From assembly GCA_017404985.1 (NCBI GenBank), contig JAFRBK010000052.1, positions 1-64,000 on the forward strand: DNA of 64,000 bases. Reading direction: 5' to 3'. Positions 51,925 to 59,945 of this stretch are shown piece by piece. The translations under genes and the position numbers were made by a program. Position 1 is the stretch's first letter, and each line of letters starts with the position of its first letter. The notes under the pieces were generated by a model. The model saw nothing but the letters and a program-made list of their open reading frames with translations. It ran no database searches and was not told where the DNA came from. The stretch comes from Clostridia bacterium (GTDB lineage: Bacteria > Bacillota > Clostridia > Christensenellales > Aristaeellaceae).

Positions 51925-53874
51925 TTATTCGCCGGCGAGCCAGGCCGCCTTGGCGGTCTCAAACTGCTCGGTCGTCACGGGTTCGCTCTGCAGCTGCATG
52001 TACTTGAAGTAAGGAACAGCGTTGTAAGCAGCCTGTCCATAGAGGCCATAGGCACGGGTGAAAGGAACCACCTTGCTCACCGTCAGGCTCGCGCCGCTGG
52101 TGGTGAAGGGACGGATGATACCGCCGGTCAGCAGCATGGCTTCGCACTTGGCGAACAGTTCAACACGCTCGTCGCCGACAGCCGCCATGGCCTGGTCCAG
52201 CACCTTCTGGAACTCATAGAGGCCGATTGCTTCCTTGGCAGCCTTGCCGGATTCGCTCTCGGTTTCGCTCACGAGGTTCAGGCCGGAGTAGTTCAGCATG
52301 TCGCCATTGCTGATGTTGTAGCAGTTGATGTAGGTCAGCGGATCGCCGTAGTCAGGACCCCAGCCGGCGCTGAAGGCGAAGTCAATGGAGTTCTCCTCAC
52401 CGGTGGAGATGGAATAGAACGCGGAGTAGTACACAGAGCTGTTGCCCTCGAGGTAGACCAGGTTGACCTGGACATAATCACCGATGGCCTTTTCGATGGA
52501 ATCCTTCATGGCCAGGGCGGCGTTCTTATTGTTTTCATTGCTGGCGAACACCGGGTAGTCCAGGATGACGGGCCATGCGCTGACCTTGTCACCCAGTTCT
52601 TCCTTGGCTTTCTCGGCAAAAGCCTTGGCGCGCTCCGGATTGTACCAGGCATCCTGGCCGTCGTTCAGGTCGATGCCGGCGAAGGCGGGCTCGAGCTCTT
52701 CCACATACTTGGTCAGCAGGGTGCCGTAGTTGGTTCCGTCAGACTTGACAGCGAAGGTGTAGGGCACCAGTGTGTTACGGGCGGCATCCAGCGCGCGCTC
52801 CTCACCCTTGGTGATGGCCTGGGTGGCCTTGGTGGAGTAAGCGGCATAGACGGCCAGACGGAAATACTTGTTCAGGATGGCCGCCTTGGCGTCCGCCTTC
52901 TGGGCATCGTCCTTGGTGGTGGTGACCACGGAAGGATCGTTGTACAGCGCATAGGACTGACGGTCAAAGTTGAAAGCGCCCCAGTAAGTGGTGGCGGTGG
53001 TCAGGCTCTTATACTGATTGTCCTTATACAGCTCGTCCGCCTTCTTGACCACGTCCGGCAGAGAGGAGTTGATGGTGGTCGCGGTGACTTCGCCGTTCAC
53101 GAACATGTTGAAGTTCTGGGCGGGGTCGCTGGCATCGGTGTAGGAAACGACCACATGCTGCACATGGACGTTGTCCTTGTCATAATAGTTGGGGTTGGCG
53201 TCGAAGCGGACTTCCTGGGCGGAAACCAGGGAGCTCAGGATATAGCAGCCGTTGTACAGGATGCTGGAAGCGTCCACGGCGCCGAAATCGCTGCCCTTGG
53301 ATTCAAGGAACTCAGCGTTGATGGGCCACAGGATGGAATAGGTGGTCATGCCGTCGAAATAGGCGCAGCCCTGGGTCAGGGTGTAGGTCAGCTTGTCGCC
53401 TTCCGCCTTGATGCCGACGTCATCCCAGGTGCCGGTACCTTCGATGTAAGCCTTCAGGCCCACGATCAGGTTCTCGACCAGGGACAGGGTTTCAGACTGG
53501 GTCGCCACCGCATGCTGCAAGCCGGTCACGAAGTCTTCCGCCTTCACGTTGTCATACACTTCGCCTTCGCTGGTGGACCAGGTGGCGTCTTCACGAATGG
53601 TGAAGGTCCACTCGGAAGCATCATCATTGTGGCTCCACTCCTTGGCCATGCCGGCGATCAGCTTGCCATGGCTGTCCTGGGTGAGGAGGCCTTCGATGAA
53701 GTTGCTGAGGTAGTCACCGTTGGAGGACTTGTTGTTGTACACATAGTCCAGGGTGGTGATGTCGAAGGTGTCGATCATCGAATAGGTGTCGGGTGCGGTT
53801 CCCTCAGCCGCGGCAAAGCTCATGCAGCTCAGCGCAAGGGCTAAAACCAGGGCCAACGCGAGGAACTTTTTCAT
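51925..53874 (-). CDS. oppA: Oligopeptide-binding protein, OppA-like (operon 2)
   Basis: A 649-residue family 5 solute-binding protein. The signal peptide is MKKFLALALVLALALSCMSF with AAAEG after it; a Cys lies inside the hydrophobic part, not in a clear lipobox. Family blocks are TIREDATWSTSEGEVYDNVK, FVTGLQHAVATQ and a C-terminal FAKCEAMLLTGGIIRPF. It is the first gene of operon 2 (A-B-C-D-F). ATG 53874 follows GGAGGG. A promoter is visible at 53999-54028. Confidence 0.92.
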   Translation of the reverse strand: MKKFLALALVLALALSCMSFAAAEGTAPDTYSMIDTFDITTLDYVYNNKSSNGDYLSNFIEGLLTQDSHGKLIAGMAKEWSHNDDASEWTFTIREDATWSTSEGEVYDNVKAEDFVTGLQHAVATQSETLSLVENLIVGLKAYIEGTGTWDDVGIKAEGDKLTYTLTQGCAYFDGMTTYSILWPINAEFLESKGSDFGAVDASSILYNGCYILSSLVSAQEVRFDANPNYYDKDNVHVQHVVVSYTDASDPAQNFNMFVNGEVTATTINSSLPDVVKKADELYKDNQYKSLTTATTYWGAFNFDRQSYALYNDPSVVTTTKDDAQKADAKAAILNKYFRLAVYAAYSTKATQAITKGEERALDAARNTLVPYTFAVKSDGTNYGTLLTKYVEELEPAFAGIDLNDGQDAWYNPERAKAFAEKAKEELGDKVSAWPVILDYPVFASNENNKNAALAMKDSIEKAIGDYVQVNLVYLEGNSSVYYSAFYSISTGEENSIDFAFSAGWGPDYGDPLTYINCYNISNGDMLNYSGLNLVSETESESGKAAKEAIGLYEFQKVLDQAMAAVGDERVELFAKCEAMLLTGGIIRPFTTSGASLTVSKVVPFTRAYGLYGQAAYNAVPYFKYMQLQSEPVTTEQFETAKAAWLAGE

Positions 53875-53908
53875 AGGTAATCCCTCCATGAAAATAATTT
53901 ATTCTTCT

Positions 53909-53928
53909 CTGCCCCGAGACGGGGGCAG
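53909..53928 (-). promoter_or_regulatory. Hairpin in the OppA 5' leader
   Basis: CTGCCCC and GGGGCAG pair over a six-base loop about 35 bases before the OppA start and after the promoter. It may stabilise the mRNA or regulate translation. Confidence 0.45.
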
Positions 53929-53998
53929 TAGGAAGCAAAGCACAGAGCCACGGGATTCATGATTCATTCCCGGATAAGACGCCTTTGCTGTAAAGCGT

Positions 53999-54028
53999 AT
54001 TATAGCATGTTCATCGGAAAGTTTGCAA
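53999..54028 (-). promoter_or_regulatory. Promoter of Opp operon 2
   Basis: On the minus strand TTGCAA (54023-54028) and TATAAT (53999-54004) have an 18-base spacer. Confidence 0.75.
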
Positions 54029-54213
54029 CGAAAAAAACCGCTTTTACCCGCGGGAGGCCCGGTTTTTCCCCGGCCCGGTTTGCCATAAAAACCCATATAT
54101 AGTAGAAAGAAAAGGGTTTATTCGCAAAATCATCCACAAAAACAGCAAAAAAGCATCCAAAAAACAAAGAAAAAACAAAGCATAAAAAAGCGGGCGCCGG
54201 AGAAGGCTTCCTA

Positions 54214-54242
54214 TTGTCAGCCGGGGAAAAAACCGGTATAAT
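54214..54242 (+). promoter_or_regulatory. Promoter of the frr gene cluster
   Basis: TTGTCA (54214-54219) and TATAAT (54237-54242) have a 17-base spacer, about 60 bases before frr. An own promoter fits the absence of pyrH and tsf upstream. Confidence 0.8.
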
Positions 54243-54304
54243 AAGGCACAGAATCTGAACCTTCCTGAGTCAGGAAGGAAAACAATACAGGGAGGCTGAA
54301 AACA

Positions 54305-54862
54305 ATGGTGGACGAGGTTCTGAATACCGCAAAGGAAAAAATGAAGAAAACCTGCGCCAGCTACGAGCAGGACATGCAGGGGCTGCGCGCCGGCCGCGCC
54401 AATCCGCAGCTGCTGGACCGGATTACCGTGGACTACTACGGAACCCCCACGCCGCTGAACCAGATCGGCAACATCTCCTCCCCGGAACCCCGGATGCTGA
54501 TTATCGCCCCCTGGGAGGCGAAGATGATTCCGCAGGTGGAGAAGGCGATCCAGAAGAGCGACCTGGGACTGAATCCCTCCAACGACGGAAAGATCATCCG
54601 GCTCGTATTTCCGGAACTGAACGAGGAGCGCCGCAAGGAGCTGACGAAGGTCGCCAGCAAGGGCGCCGAGGAAGCCAAGGTGGCTGTCCGGAACATCCGG
54701 CGGGACGCCATGGAACAGCTGAAAAAGATGAAGAAGAACAGCGAGATTACCGAAGACGACCAGCGGGATGCCGAGGAAAAGCTGCAGAAGATCACTGACA
54801 ACGGCATCAAGGACGTGGAGGCGGTCTATGCCCGGAAGGAAAAGGAGATCATGGAAGTCTGA
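54305..54862 (+). CDS. frr: Ribosome recycling factor
   Basis: A 185-residue protein with the full RRF pattern: GLRAGRANPQLLDRITVDYY, GTPTPLNQIGNIS, LGLNPSNDGKIIRL, PELNEERRKELTKVASKGAE, and the last helix KITDNGIKDVEAVYARKEKE. It splits post-termination ribosomes together with EF-G. Length is normal. ATG 54305 follows GGGAGG. It opens the cluster, with a terminator-like hairpin after it. Confidence 0.97.
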   Translation: MVDEVLNTAKEKMKKTCASYEQDMQGLRAGRANPQLLDRITVDYYGTPTPLNQIGNISSPEPRMLIIAPWEAKMIPQVEKAIQKSDLGLNPSNDGKIIRLVFPELNEERRKELTKVASKGAEEAKVAVRNIRRDAMEQLKKMKKNSEITEDDQRDAEEKLQKITDNGIKDVEAVYARKEKEIMEV

Positions 54863-54884
54863 CAGCTGCGCCGCTTTGAAGCAC

Positions 54885-54908
54885 AAAACCCGCCGGACGG
54901 CGGGTTTT
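54885..54908 (+). terminator. Terminator between frr and uppS
   Basis: AAAACCCGCC, a GGAC loop and GGCGGGTTTT form a perfect 10-bp stem with the T-run built in. It may act as partial termination, since uppS has no clear promoter of its own. Confidence 0.8.
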
Positions 54909-54958
54909 GGCAGTTGAGGAGGAAGCAAAACGCGCGTCGGCGCGGGAAACGGGTGAAT

Positions 54959-55723
54959 ATGAAAGGCTGGCTGAAAATCGCCTCCCGGACGCTGCAGAAA
55001 GCGCCGAGGACGGCAGACGAGTTTGACAAGCTGCCAAAGCACGTGGCCATTATTATGGACGGCAACGGGCGCTGGGCGCAAAAACACAAATTGAGCGTAT
55101 CCAAGGGCCACCGGCAGGGCACGGAAACCCTGCGGGAGATTATCCGGCATACGGACGACCTGGGGATTGGCTCCCTGAGCCTTTATGCCTTTTCCACGGA
55201 GAACTGGAACCGATCCGAGGAGGAAGTCAGCGCACTGATGCAGCTGATGCTGGACTTTTTCCATTCCGAAATCGACGAGCTGGACGCCAAGAATGTCCGG
55301 ATCCTGATCCTGGGCGACAAAGGGCGCCTGCCGGAGAAGCAGCGGGAAACCCTGCTGGAGGCGGAGCGCCGGACAGGCTCCAACACCGGGCTGCGGCTGA
55401 ACATCGCCATCAACTACGGCGGCCGGGCGGAGCTGGTAAAGGCTGTGCAGGAAATCGCGACCCTGGTGAAAAACGGGACGATTACGGCGGGGGAGATTAC
55501 GGAGGAAACGGTAGCGAACCATCTGTACACCGCCGGGCAGCCGGATGTGGATTTCCTGATCCGCACCAGCGGGGAGCAGCGGCTGAGTAATTTCCTGCTG
55601 TACCAGTGCGCCTATGCCGAATTTGCCTTTCCCGAGACCCTGTGGCCGGATTTTACCGTACATGACTATGACCAGGCCCTGGAAGCCTTCAGTCACAGGC
55701 AGCGCCGGTTCGGCGGGCGCTGA
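54959..55723 (+). CDS. uppS: Undecaprenyl diphosphate synthase
   Basis: A 254-residue cis-prenyltransferase that makes the C55 lipid carrier for wall synthesis. Signature parts are VAIIMDGNGRWAQKHKLSVS, GHRQGTETLREI, LYAFSTENWNRSEEEV, LNIAINYGGRAELVKAV, DFLIRTSGEQRLSNFLLYQC and AEFAFPETLWPDF. ATG 54959 is preferred; GTG 54953 is in frame just before. It joins the dxr and ispG genes of isoprenoid supply in this cluster. Confidence 0.96.
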   Translation: MKGWLKIASRTLQKAPRTADEFDKLPKHVAIIMDGNGRWAQKHKLSVSKGHRQGTETLREIIRHTDDLGIGSLSLYAFSTENWNRSEEEVSALMQLMLDFFHSEIDELDAKNVRILILGDKGRLPEKQRETLLEAERRTGSNTGLRLNIAINYGGRAELVKAVQEIATLVKNGTITAGEITEETVANHLYTAGQPDVDFLIRTSGEQRLSNFLLYQCAYAEFAFPETLWPDFTVHDYDQALEAFSHRQRRFGGR

Positions 55724-55752
55724 AAGGCCCGGAAAGAGAGGAAGCAACCAAG

Positions 55753-56571
55753 ATGAAACAACGTTTTATTACCGGAGCCGGCCTGGTGGTTTTTCTGGCG
55801 ACGATGCTGTGGCTGCCGAACTGGTGCATGGCCCTGGCGACGATTATCTGTGTCGGGCTGGCCGTGTGGGAGGAATACCACGCGCTGACGCTGGCGAACC
55901 ACCGGGTGGTAAGCTGGCCGACCTGGGTGGTGATGGGCGCTTCCGTGCCCCTGACCCACTTTTTCGGAGCAAAGGTGATTATTCCACTGCTGGCGGGCGC
56001 CATGCTGATGATGGTGGTCCAGGTTTTGTTTCGGAAGGAGCCTGAACTGACGGACCTGAGCATGAGCACGCTGCCGCTGCTGACCGTGGCCCTGCCGGGG
56101 CTGAGCCTGGTGGCGATGGCAATGGTGGACCAGAAGGCCCTGGAAGTGGTGCTGCTGAGCCTGACCTTCGCGGTGCCGCTGGTGGGGGATATTTTCGCCC
56201 TGTTTATCGGCAGCGCCGTCGGCGGGGCGAAGTTCTGCCCCGCCGTCAGCCCGAAGAAAACGATCGCCGGCAGCCTGGGCGGCCTGCTGGGCAGTGTGCT
56301 TGCGGCCGCGGCGGTCTGGGGAATCACCCTGCTGACCTGTAATGAGGCGACGCTGGCCCGGCTGCCGCTGTGGTGGGAATACCTGCTTTTGGGCCTCTTC
56401 GGCGGCGCGATCGGACAGATGGGAGACCTGTTTGCCTCCCTGGTCAAGCGGCACAGCGGGCTCAAGGATTTTTCGAACCTGTTTCCGGGCCACGGGGGCA
56501 TGCTGGACCGGCTGGACAGCGTGCTGTTCATGGCGATTCTGATGTACTGCTACCGGCTGTTTGCGGCATAA
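55753..56571 (+). CDS. cdsA: Phosphatidate cytidylyltransferase
   Basis: A 272-residue integral membrane enzyme that makes CDP-diacylglycerol. About eight membrane segments are visible. The CDP-alcohol signature is at the end: SLVKRHSGLKDFSNLFPGHG followed by GMLDRLDS. The preceding block FCPAVSPKKTIAGSLGG is also typical. ATG 55753 follows AGAGGAAG. It lies 29 bases after uppS. Confidence 0.95.
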   Translation: MKQRFITGAGLVVFLATMLWLPNWCMALATIICVGLAVWEEYHALTLANHRVVSWPTWVVMGASVPLTHFFGAKVIIPLLAGAMLMMVVQVLFRKEPELTDLSMSTLPLLTVALPGLSLVAMAMVDQKALEVVLLSLTFAVPLVGDIFALFIGSAVGGAKFCPAVSPKKTIAGSLGGLLGSVLAAAAVWGITLLTCNEATLARLPLWWEYLLLGLFGGAIGQMGDLFASLVKRHSGLKDFSNLFPGHGGMLDRLDSVLFMAILMYCYRLFAA

Positions 56572-56597
56572 CGGGTGTGCGCGGAGGAAAGGGACGG

Positions 56598-57734
56598 ATG
56601 AATGAACTGAAAAAAATCGCGATTCTCGGATCCACGGGGTCCATCGGAAAGCAGGCGCTGGACCTTTGCCGGCGCCATCCGGACCGGTACAGGGTGACCG
56701 CGCTGACGGCGCGGGCCAGCAAAGAGACGCTGTTCGAACAGGTGCGGGAGTTCCGCCCGGAAGCGGCAGGCCTGACGGAGGGGATCCGCCCGGAGGATAT
56801 TCCGGAGGATCTCCGCTTTTGCCGGTTCCTGAGCGGAAAGGAAGCGTTGCATGCCGCCGCCGCGGAGGTGGAAGCGGACATGGTGCTGGTCAGCATCGTC
56901 GGCATCGCCGGGCTTTCCGGGGTGATGGATGCCCTGGAGGCCGGGAGACAGGTGCTGCTGGCCAACAAGGAGGCGCTGGTGACCGGCGGGCATCTGGTGA
57001 CGGATCTGGCCCGGAAAAAGGGGAAGCCGCTGCTGCCGGTGGACAGCGAGCACAGCGCGATCTTCCAGTGCCTGCAGGCCGCGGGCCCCAATCCGGCGGA
57101 GCGGATTCTGCTGACCGCGTCCGGCGGACCCTTCCGCACCTGGGACAGGGAGCGGATCCTGAAAGCCACGCCGGAGGAGGCGCTGAAGCATCCCAACTGG
57201 AACATGGGCGCGAAGATCACGATCGATTCCGCAAGCATGTTCAACAAGGGGCTGGAGATCATGGAAGCCCGGTGGCTTTTCGACATGCCGGAGGACCGGA
57301 TCCAGGTGGTGATCCATCCGGAGAGCATCGTGCATTCCGGCATTGTTTTCCGGGACGGCGCCGTGCTGGCGCAGCTGGGGCAGCCGGACATGCGGGTGCC
57401 GATCGGCTATGCCATGAGCTTTCCGGAACGGCTGGAAACCGGCGTGCCCGCGCCGGATCTGTTCAGCCTGGGAAAACTGACGTTTGAGCAGCCTGATGAA
57501 GCAAAATTCCCGGCGCTGCGGCTGGCGAGGGCTTCCCTCAGGGCCGGCGGCGCCGCCTGCACCGTGTTCAACGGCGCCAACGAGGCAGCGGTGGCTGCCT
57601 TCCTGCGGAAGGAGATTCCCTTCGGGGAGATTGCCTGCCGGGTGGAACGGGCCCTGGAGAAACTGGCAGGGCTGAAGGCGGACAGTATTGAGGATATCTG
57701 GGAAGCGGACAGGAGAAGCAGGCTGGTAGGATAA
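56598..57734 (+). CDS. dxr: 1-deoxy-D-xylulose 5-phosphate reductoisomerase
   Basis: A 378-residue NADPH-dependent enzyme of the MEP isoprenoid pathway. The nucleotide-binding start is IAILGSTGSIGKQALDL. Metal and substrate residues lie in VDSEHSAIFQCL, LTASGGPFR, HPNWNMGAKITIDSASMFNK and VVIHPESIVHSG. ATG 56598 has GGAGGAAAGGGA upstream. It follows cdsA closely; ispG of the same pathway lies two genes on. Confidence 0.96.
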   Translation: MNELKKIAILGSTGSIGKQALDLCRRHPDRYRVTALTARASKETLFEQVREFRPEAAGLTEGIRPEDIPEDLRFCRFLSGKEALHAAAAEVEADMVLVSIVGIAGLSGVMDALEAGRQVLLANKEALVTGGHLVTDLARKKGKPLLPVDSEHSAIFQCLQAAGPNPAERILLTASGGPFRTWDRERILKATPEEALKHPNWNMGAKITIDSASMFNKGLEIMEARWLFDMPEDRIQVVIHPESIVHSGIVFRDGAVLAQLGQPDMRVPIGYAMSFPERLETGVPAPDLFSLGKLTFEQPDEAKFPALRLARASLRAGGAACTVFNGANEAAVAAFLRKEIPFGEIACRVERALEKLAGLKADSIEDIWEADRRSRLVG

Positions 57735-57775
57735 GGGGGGCTTTCCGGTCGCCCCCCTTAACCCCCTTCGGGGAA
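57733..57775. terminator. Hairpins between dxr and rseP
   Basis: AAGGGGGGC and GCCCCCCTT (57733-57759) form a 9-bp stem, followed by a small CCCC-TTC-GGGG hairpin. There is no T-run, so it may be an mRNA processing or stability element rather than a terminator. Confidence 0.5.
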
Positions 57776-57803
57776 ATAACACAAGTATAAGGAAAAGGAA
57801 AAT

Positions 57804-58877
57804 ATGTCAATCATTTGGGCAATTTTGCTGCTGGCGATTCTGGTGGTGGTTCATGAATTCGGCCACTTTATCGCGGCGCGGCTGATGAAAATCGAGGTCC
57901 GGGAGTTCTCTGTGGGCTTCGGGCCGAAGCTGTTCGGCTGGAAAAGCCGGAAATATGAAACGACCTTCGCGGTGCGGGCTGTGCCGCTGGGGGGATACTG
58001 CGCCTTTTACGGCGAGGACGACATCAAAGGGGAAGCCAAGGACGATCCGCGGGCTTTTCCGAAACAGAACGTATGGAAGCGGCTGCTGGTGATTCTAATG
58101 GGGCCGGCCATGAACTTCGTGCTGGCATTTGTGGTGGCCGCCGTGTTTTACTGGGTGAACGGCATTTCCATCATCACCGGCATCGACCCCTACATTGCGG
58201 ACGTGATGGCTGCCGGCCCGGCCCACAGCGCCGGGATGAAGGCCGGAGACATCGTGACAGAGATCAACGGTGTGAACATGCTGGACGGCACGACGGAGAC
58301 GCTGAGCGGAACCATTGCCTCCTGGAAGGAGGGGGACCCGCCGCTGGAAATGACCGTGAAACGGGGCGAGGAAACCCTGACGCTGAGTATGACGCCCGTA
58401 TGGGACGAGGCGGAAGGAAAGATGCGCGTCGGAATCATGATCGGCGGACGCTACCGGACGGAACAGCAGCCGGTGACCTTTACCGGAGGCATCGCGGAAA
58501 GCGCGCGGATGTGCTTGAATGCCTCGGGTGCGATTCTGCGCGCGCTGAAAAACCTGGTGACAACCGGGGAAGGCCTGGACCAGACCTCCGGCCCGGTGGG
58601 CATCGTGCGGCTGGTTTCCGATGAGGTTCAGGAAGGCGGGTTCAGCGCCTTTACGCAGTTGCTGGTGCTGATCTCCATCAACCTTGGGCTGATGAACCTG
58701 CTGCCGATTCCGGGACTGGACGGAAGCCGGCTGGTGTTCGGCATCATCGAGGTCATCCGCGGCAAGCCGGTGCCCCCGCAGAAAGAAGCAATGGTGCATA
58801 TGGCAGGCATGGTTGTGCTGTTTGCATTAATGATCTTTTTCACCTATAAGGATATCGTTAACCTGTTTCAGCGATAA
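57804..58877 (+). CDS. rseP: Site-2 protease RseP (M50 metalloprotease)
   Basis: A 357-residue intramembrane zinc protease. The HExxH motif is in VVVHEFGHFIAARLM (residues 11-25). The PDZ domain spans about 125-210 (HSAGMKAGDIVTEINGV). The third zinc ligand is in NLLPIPGLDGSRLVFG. It cleaves membrane-bound anti-sigma factors and leftover signal peptides. ATG 57804 follows AAAGGAAAA. Its place between dxr and ispG is the common Firmicute order. Confidence 0.95.
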   Translation: MSIIWAILLLAILVVVHEFGHFIAARLMKIEVREFSVGFGPKLFGWKSRKYETTFAVRAVPLGGYCAFYGEDDIKGEAKDDPRAFPKQNVWKRLLVILMGPAMNFVLAFVVAAVFYWVNGISIITGIDPYIADVMAAGPAHSAGMKAGDIVTEINGVNMLDGTTETLSGTIASWKEGDPPLEMTVKRGEETLTLSMTPVWDEAEGKMRVGIMIGGRYRTEQQPVTFTGGIAESARMCLNASGAILRALKNLVTTGEGLDQTSGPVGIVRLVSDEVQEGGFSAFTQLLVLISINLGLMNLLPIPGLDGSRLVFGIIEVIRGKPVPPQKEAMVHMAGMVVLFALMIFFTYKDIVNLFQR

Positions 58878-58895
58878 GAACGAGGAGGCCCTGGA

Positions 58896-59945
58896 ATGAC
58901 GAAAACGGTGAAAATCGGGAATCTGCTGCTGGGCGGAGGGAATCCCGTGCTCGTGCAGAGCATGACCAACACCGATACCCGGGATACGGAGAAAACGCTG
59001 GCGCAGATCCGGGCCCTGCACGCGGCCGGCTGCGACCTGGTGCGGGTCAGCGTATATGACGAAGCCTGCGCCAAAGCGGTGAAGGTGCTGGCGGCGGAAA
59101 GCCCCGTGCCGCTGGTGGCGGACATCCATTTTGACCACCGGCTGGCGATCCTTTCGGCGGAAAACGGGATTGCCAAGCTGCGGATCAATCCCGGAAACAT
59201 CGGCGGGGAAGCGAAGGTGCGGGAACTGGCGGACTGCGCGAAGGCGCACGGTATTCCGATCCGGATCGGCGTGAACAGCGGCAGCGTGGAAAAAGACCTG
59301 CTGGCGAGATACGGCGGCCCGACGGCGGAATGCCTGGTGGAAAGCGCGCTGGGCCATGCCCGGCTGCTGGAAAAGGCCGGCTTTGAGGACATTGTGCTGA
59401 GCATGAAGAGCAGCGATGTACGGCTGACGGTGGAAGCCTACCGGCTGGCATCGAAGCGCTGCGATTATCCGCTCCACGTCGGCGTGACCGAAGCAGGACT
59501 GCCGGGGCAGGGAACGGTCAAGAGCGCCATCGGCATCGGCGCCCTGCTGCTGGACGGCATCGGGGACACCATCCGCGTCAGCCTGAGCGGGGACCCGCTG
59601 CCGGAGGCGGCGGCCGCATGGGATATTCTGCGGGCGCTGGACCTGCGGATCCGCGGGGTGCAGCTGATTGCATGCCCCACCTGCGGGCGCACCTGCATTC
59701 CCGTGGCCGACATCGGGAAGCGGGTCGAACAGGAGCTGGCCGACGTGACTGTGCCGCTGAAGGTGGCAGTCATGGGCTGCGTGGTGAACGGCCTCGGCGA
59801 AGGCCGGGAGGCGGATGTCGGCATTGCCGGCGGAAAGACAGGCGGCGTTCTGTTTGTCAAGGGACAGGAACCGGTCAAAGTGGAAGGGGACCTGGGGGCG
59901 ATTCTGATCGAACGGGTCCGGGAGCTGCTGAAGGAACGCGCATGA
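58896..59945 (+). CDS. ispG: 4-hydroxy-3-methylbut-2-enyl diphosphate synthase
   Basis: A 349-residue iron-sulfur enzyme of the MEP pathway. The TIM barrel starts VKIGNLLLGGGNPVLVQSMT. The cluster-binding cysteines are in ACPTCGRTCIP and MGCVVNGLGEG, followed by DVGIAGGKTGG. It reduces MEcPP to HMBPP. ATG 58896 follows GAGGAGG. Its stop overlaps the polC start (ATGA). Confidence 0.96.
   Translation: MTKTVKIGNLLLGGGNPVLVQSMTNTDTRDTEKTLAQIRALHAAGCDLVRVSVYDEACAKAVKVLAAESPVPLVADIHFDHRLAILSAENGIAKLRINPGNIGGEAKVRELADCAKAHGIPIRIGVNSGSVEKDLLARYGGPTAECLVESALGHARLLEKAGFEDIVLSMKSSDVRLTVEAYRLASKRCDYPLHVGVTEAGLPGQGTVKSAIGIGALLLDGIGDTIRVSLSGDPLPEAAAAWDILRALDLRIRGVQLIACPTCGRTCIPVADIGKRVEQELADVTVPLKVAVMGCVVNGLGEGREADVGIAGGKTGGVLFVKGQEPVKVEGDLGAILIERVRELLKERA

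Noticed and set aside
51874..53844. Plus-strand open frame of 656 codons
   Set aside because: Antisense to OppA of operon 2, which has a signal peptide and family blocks.
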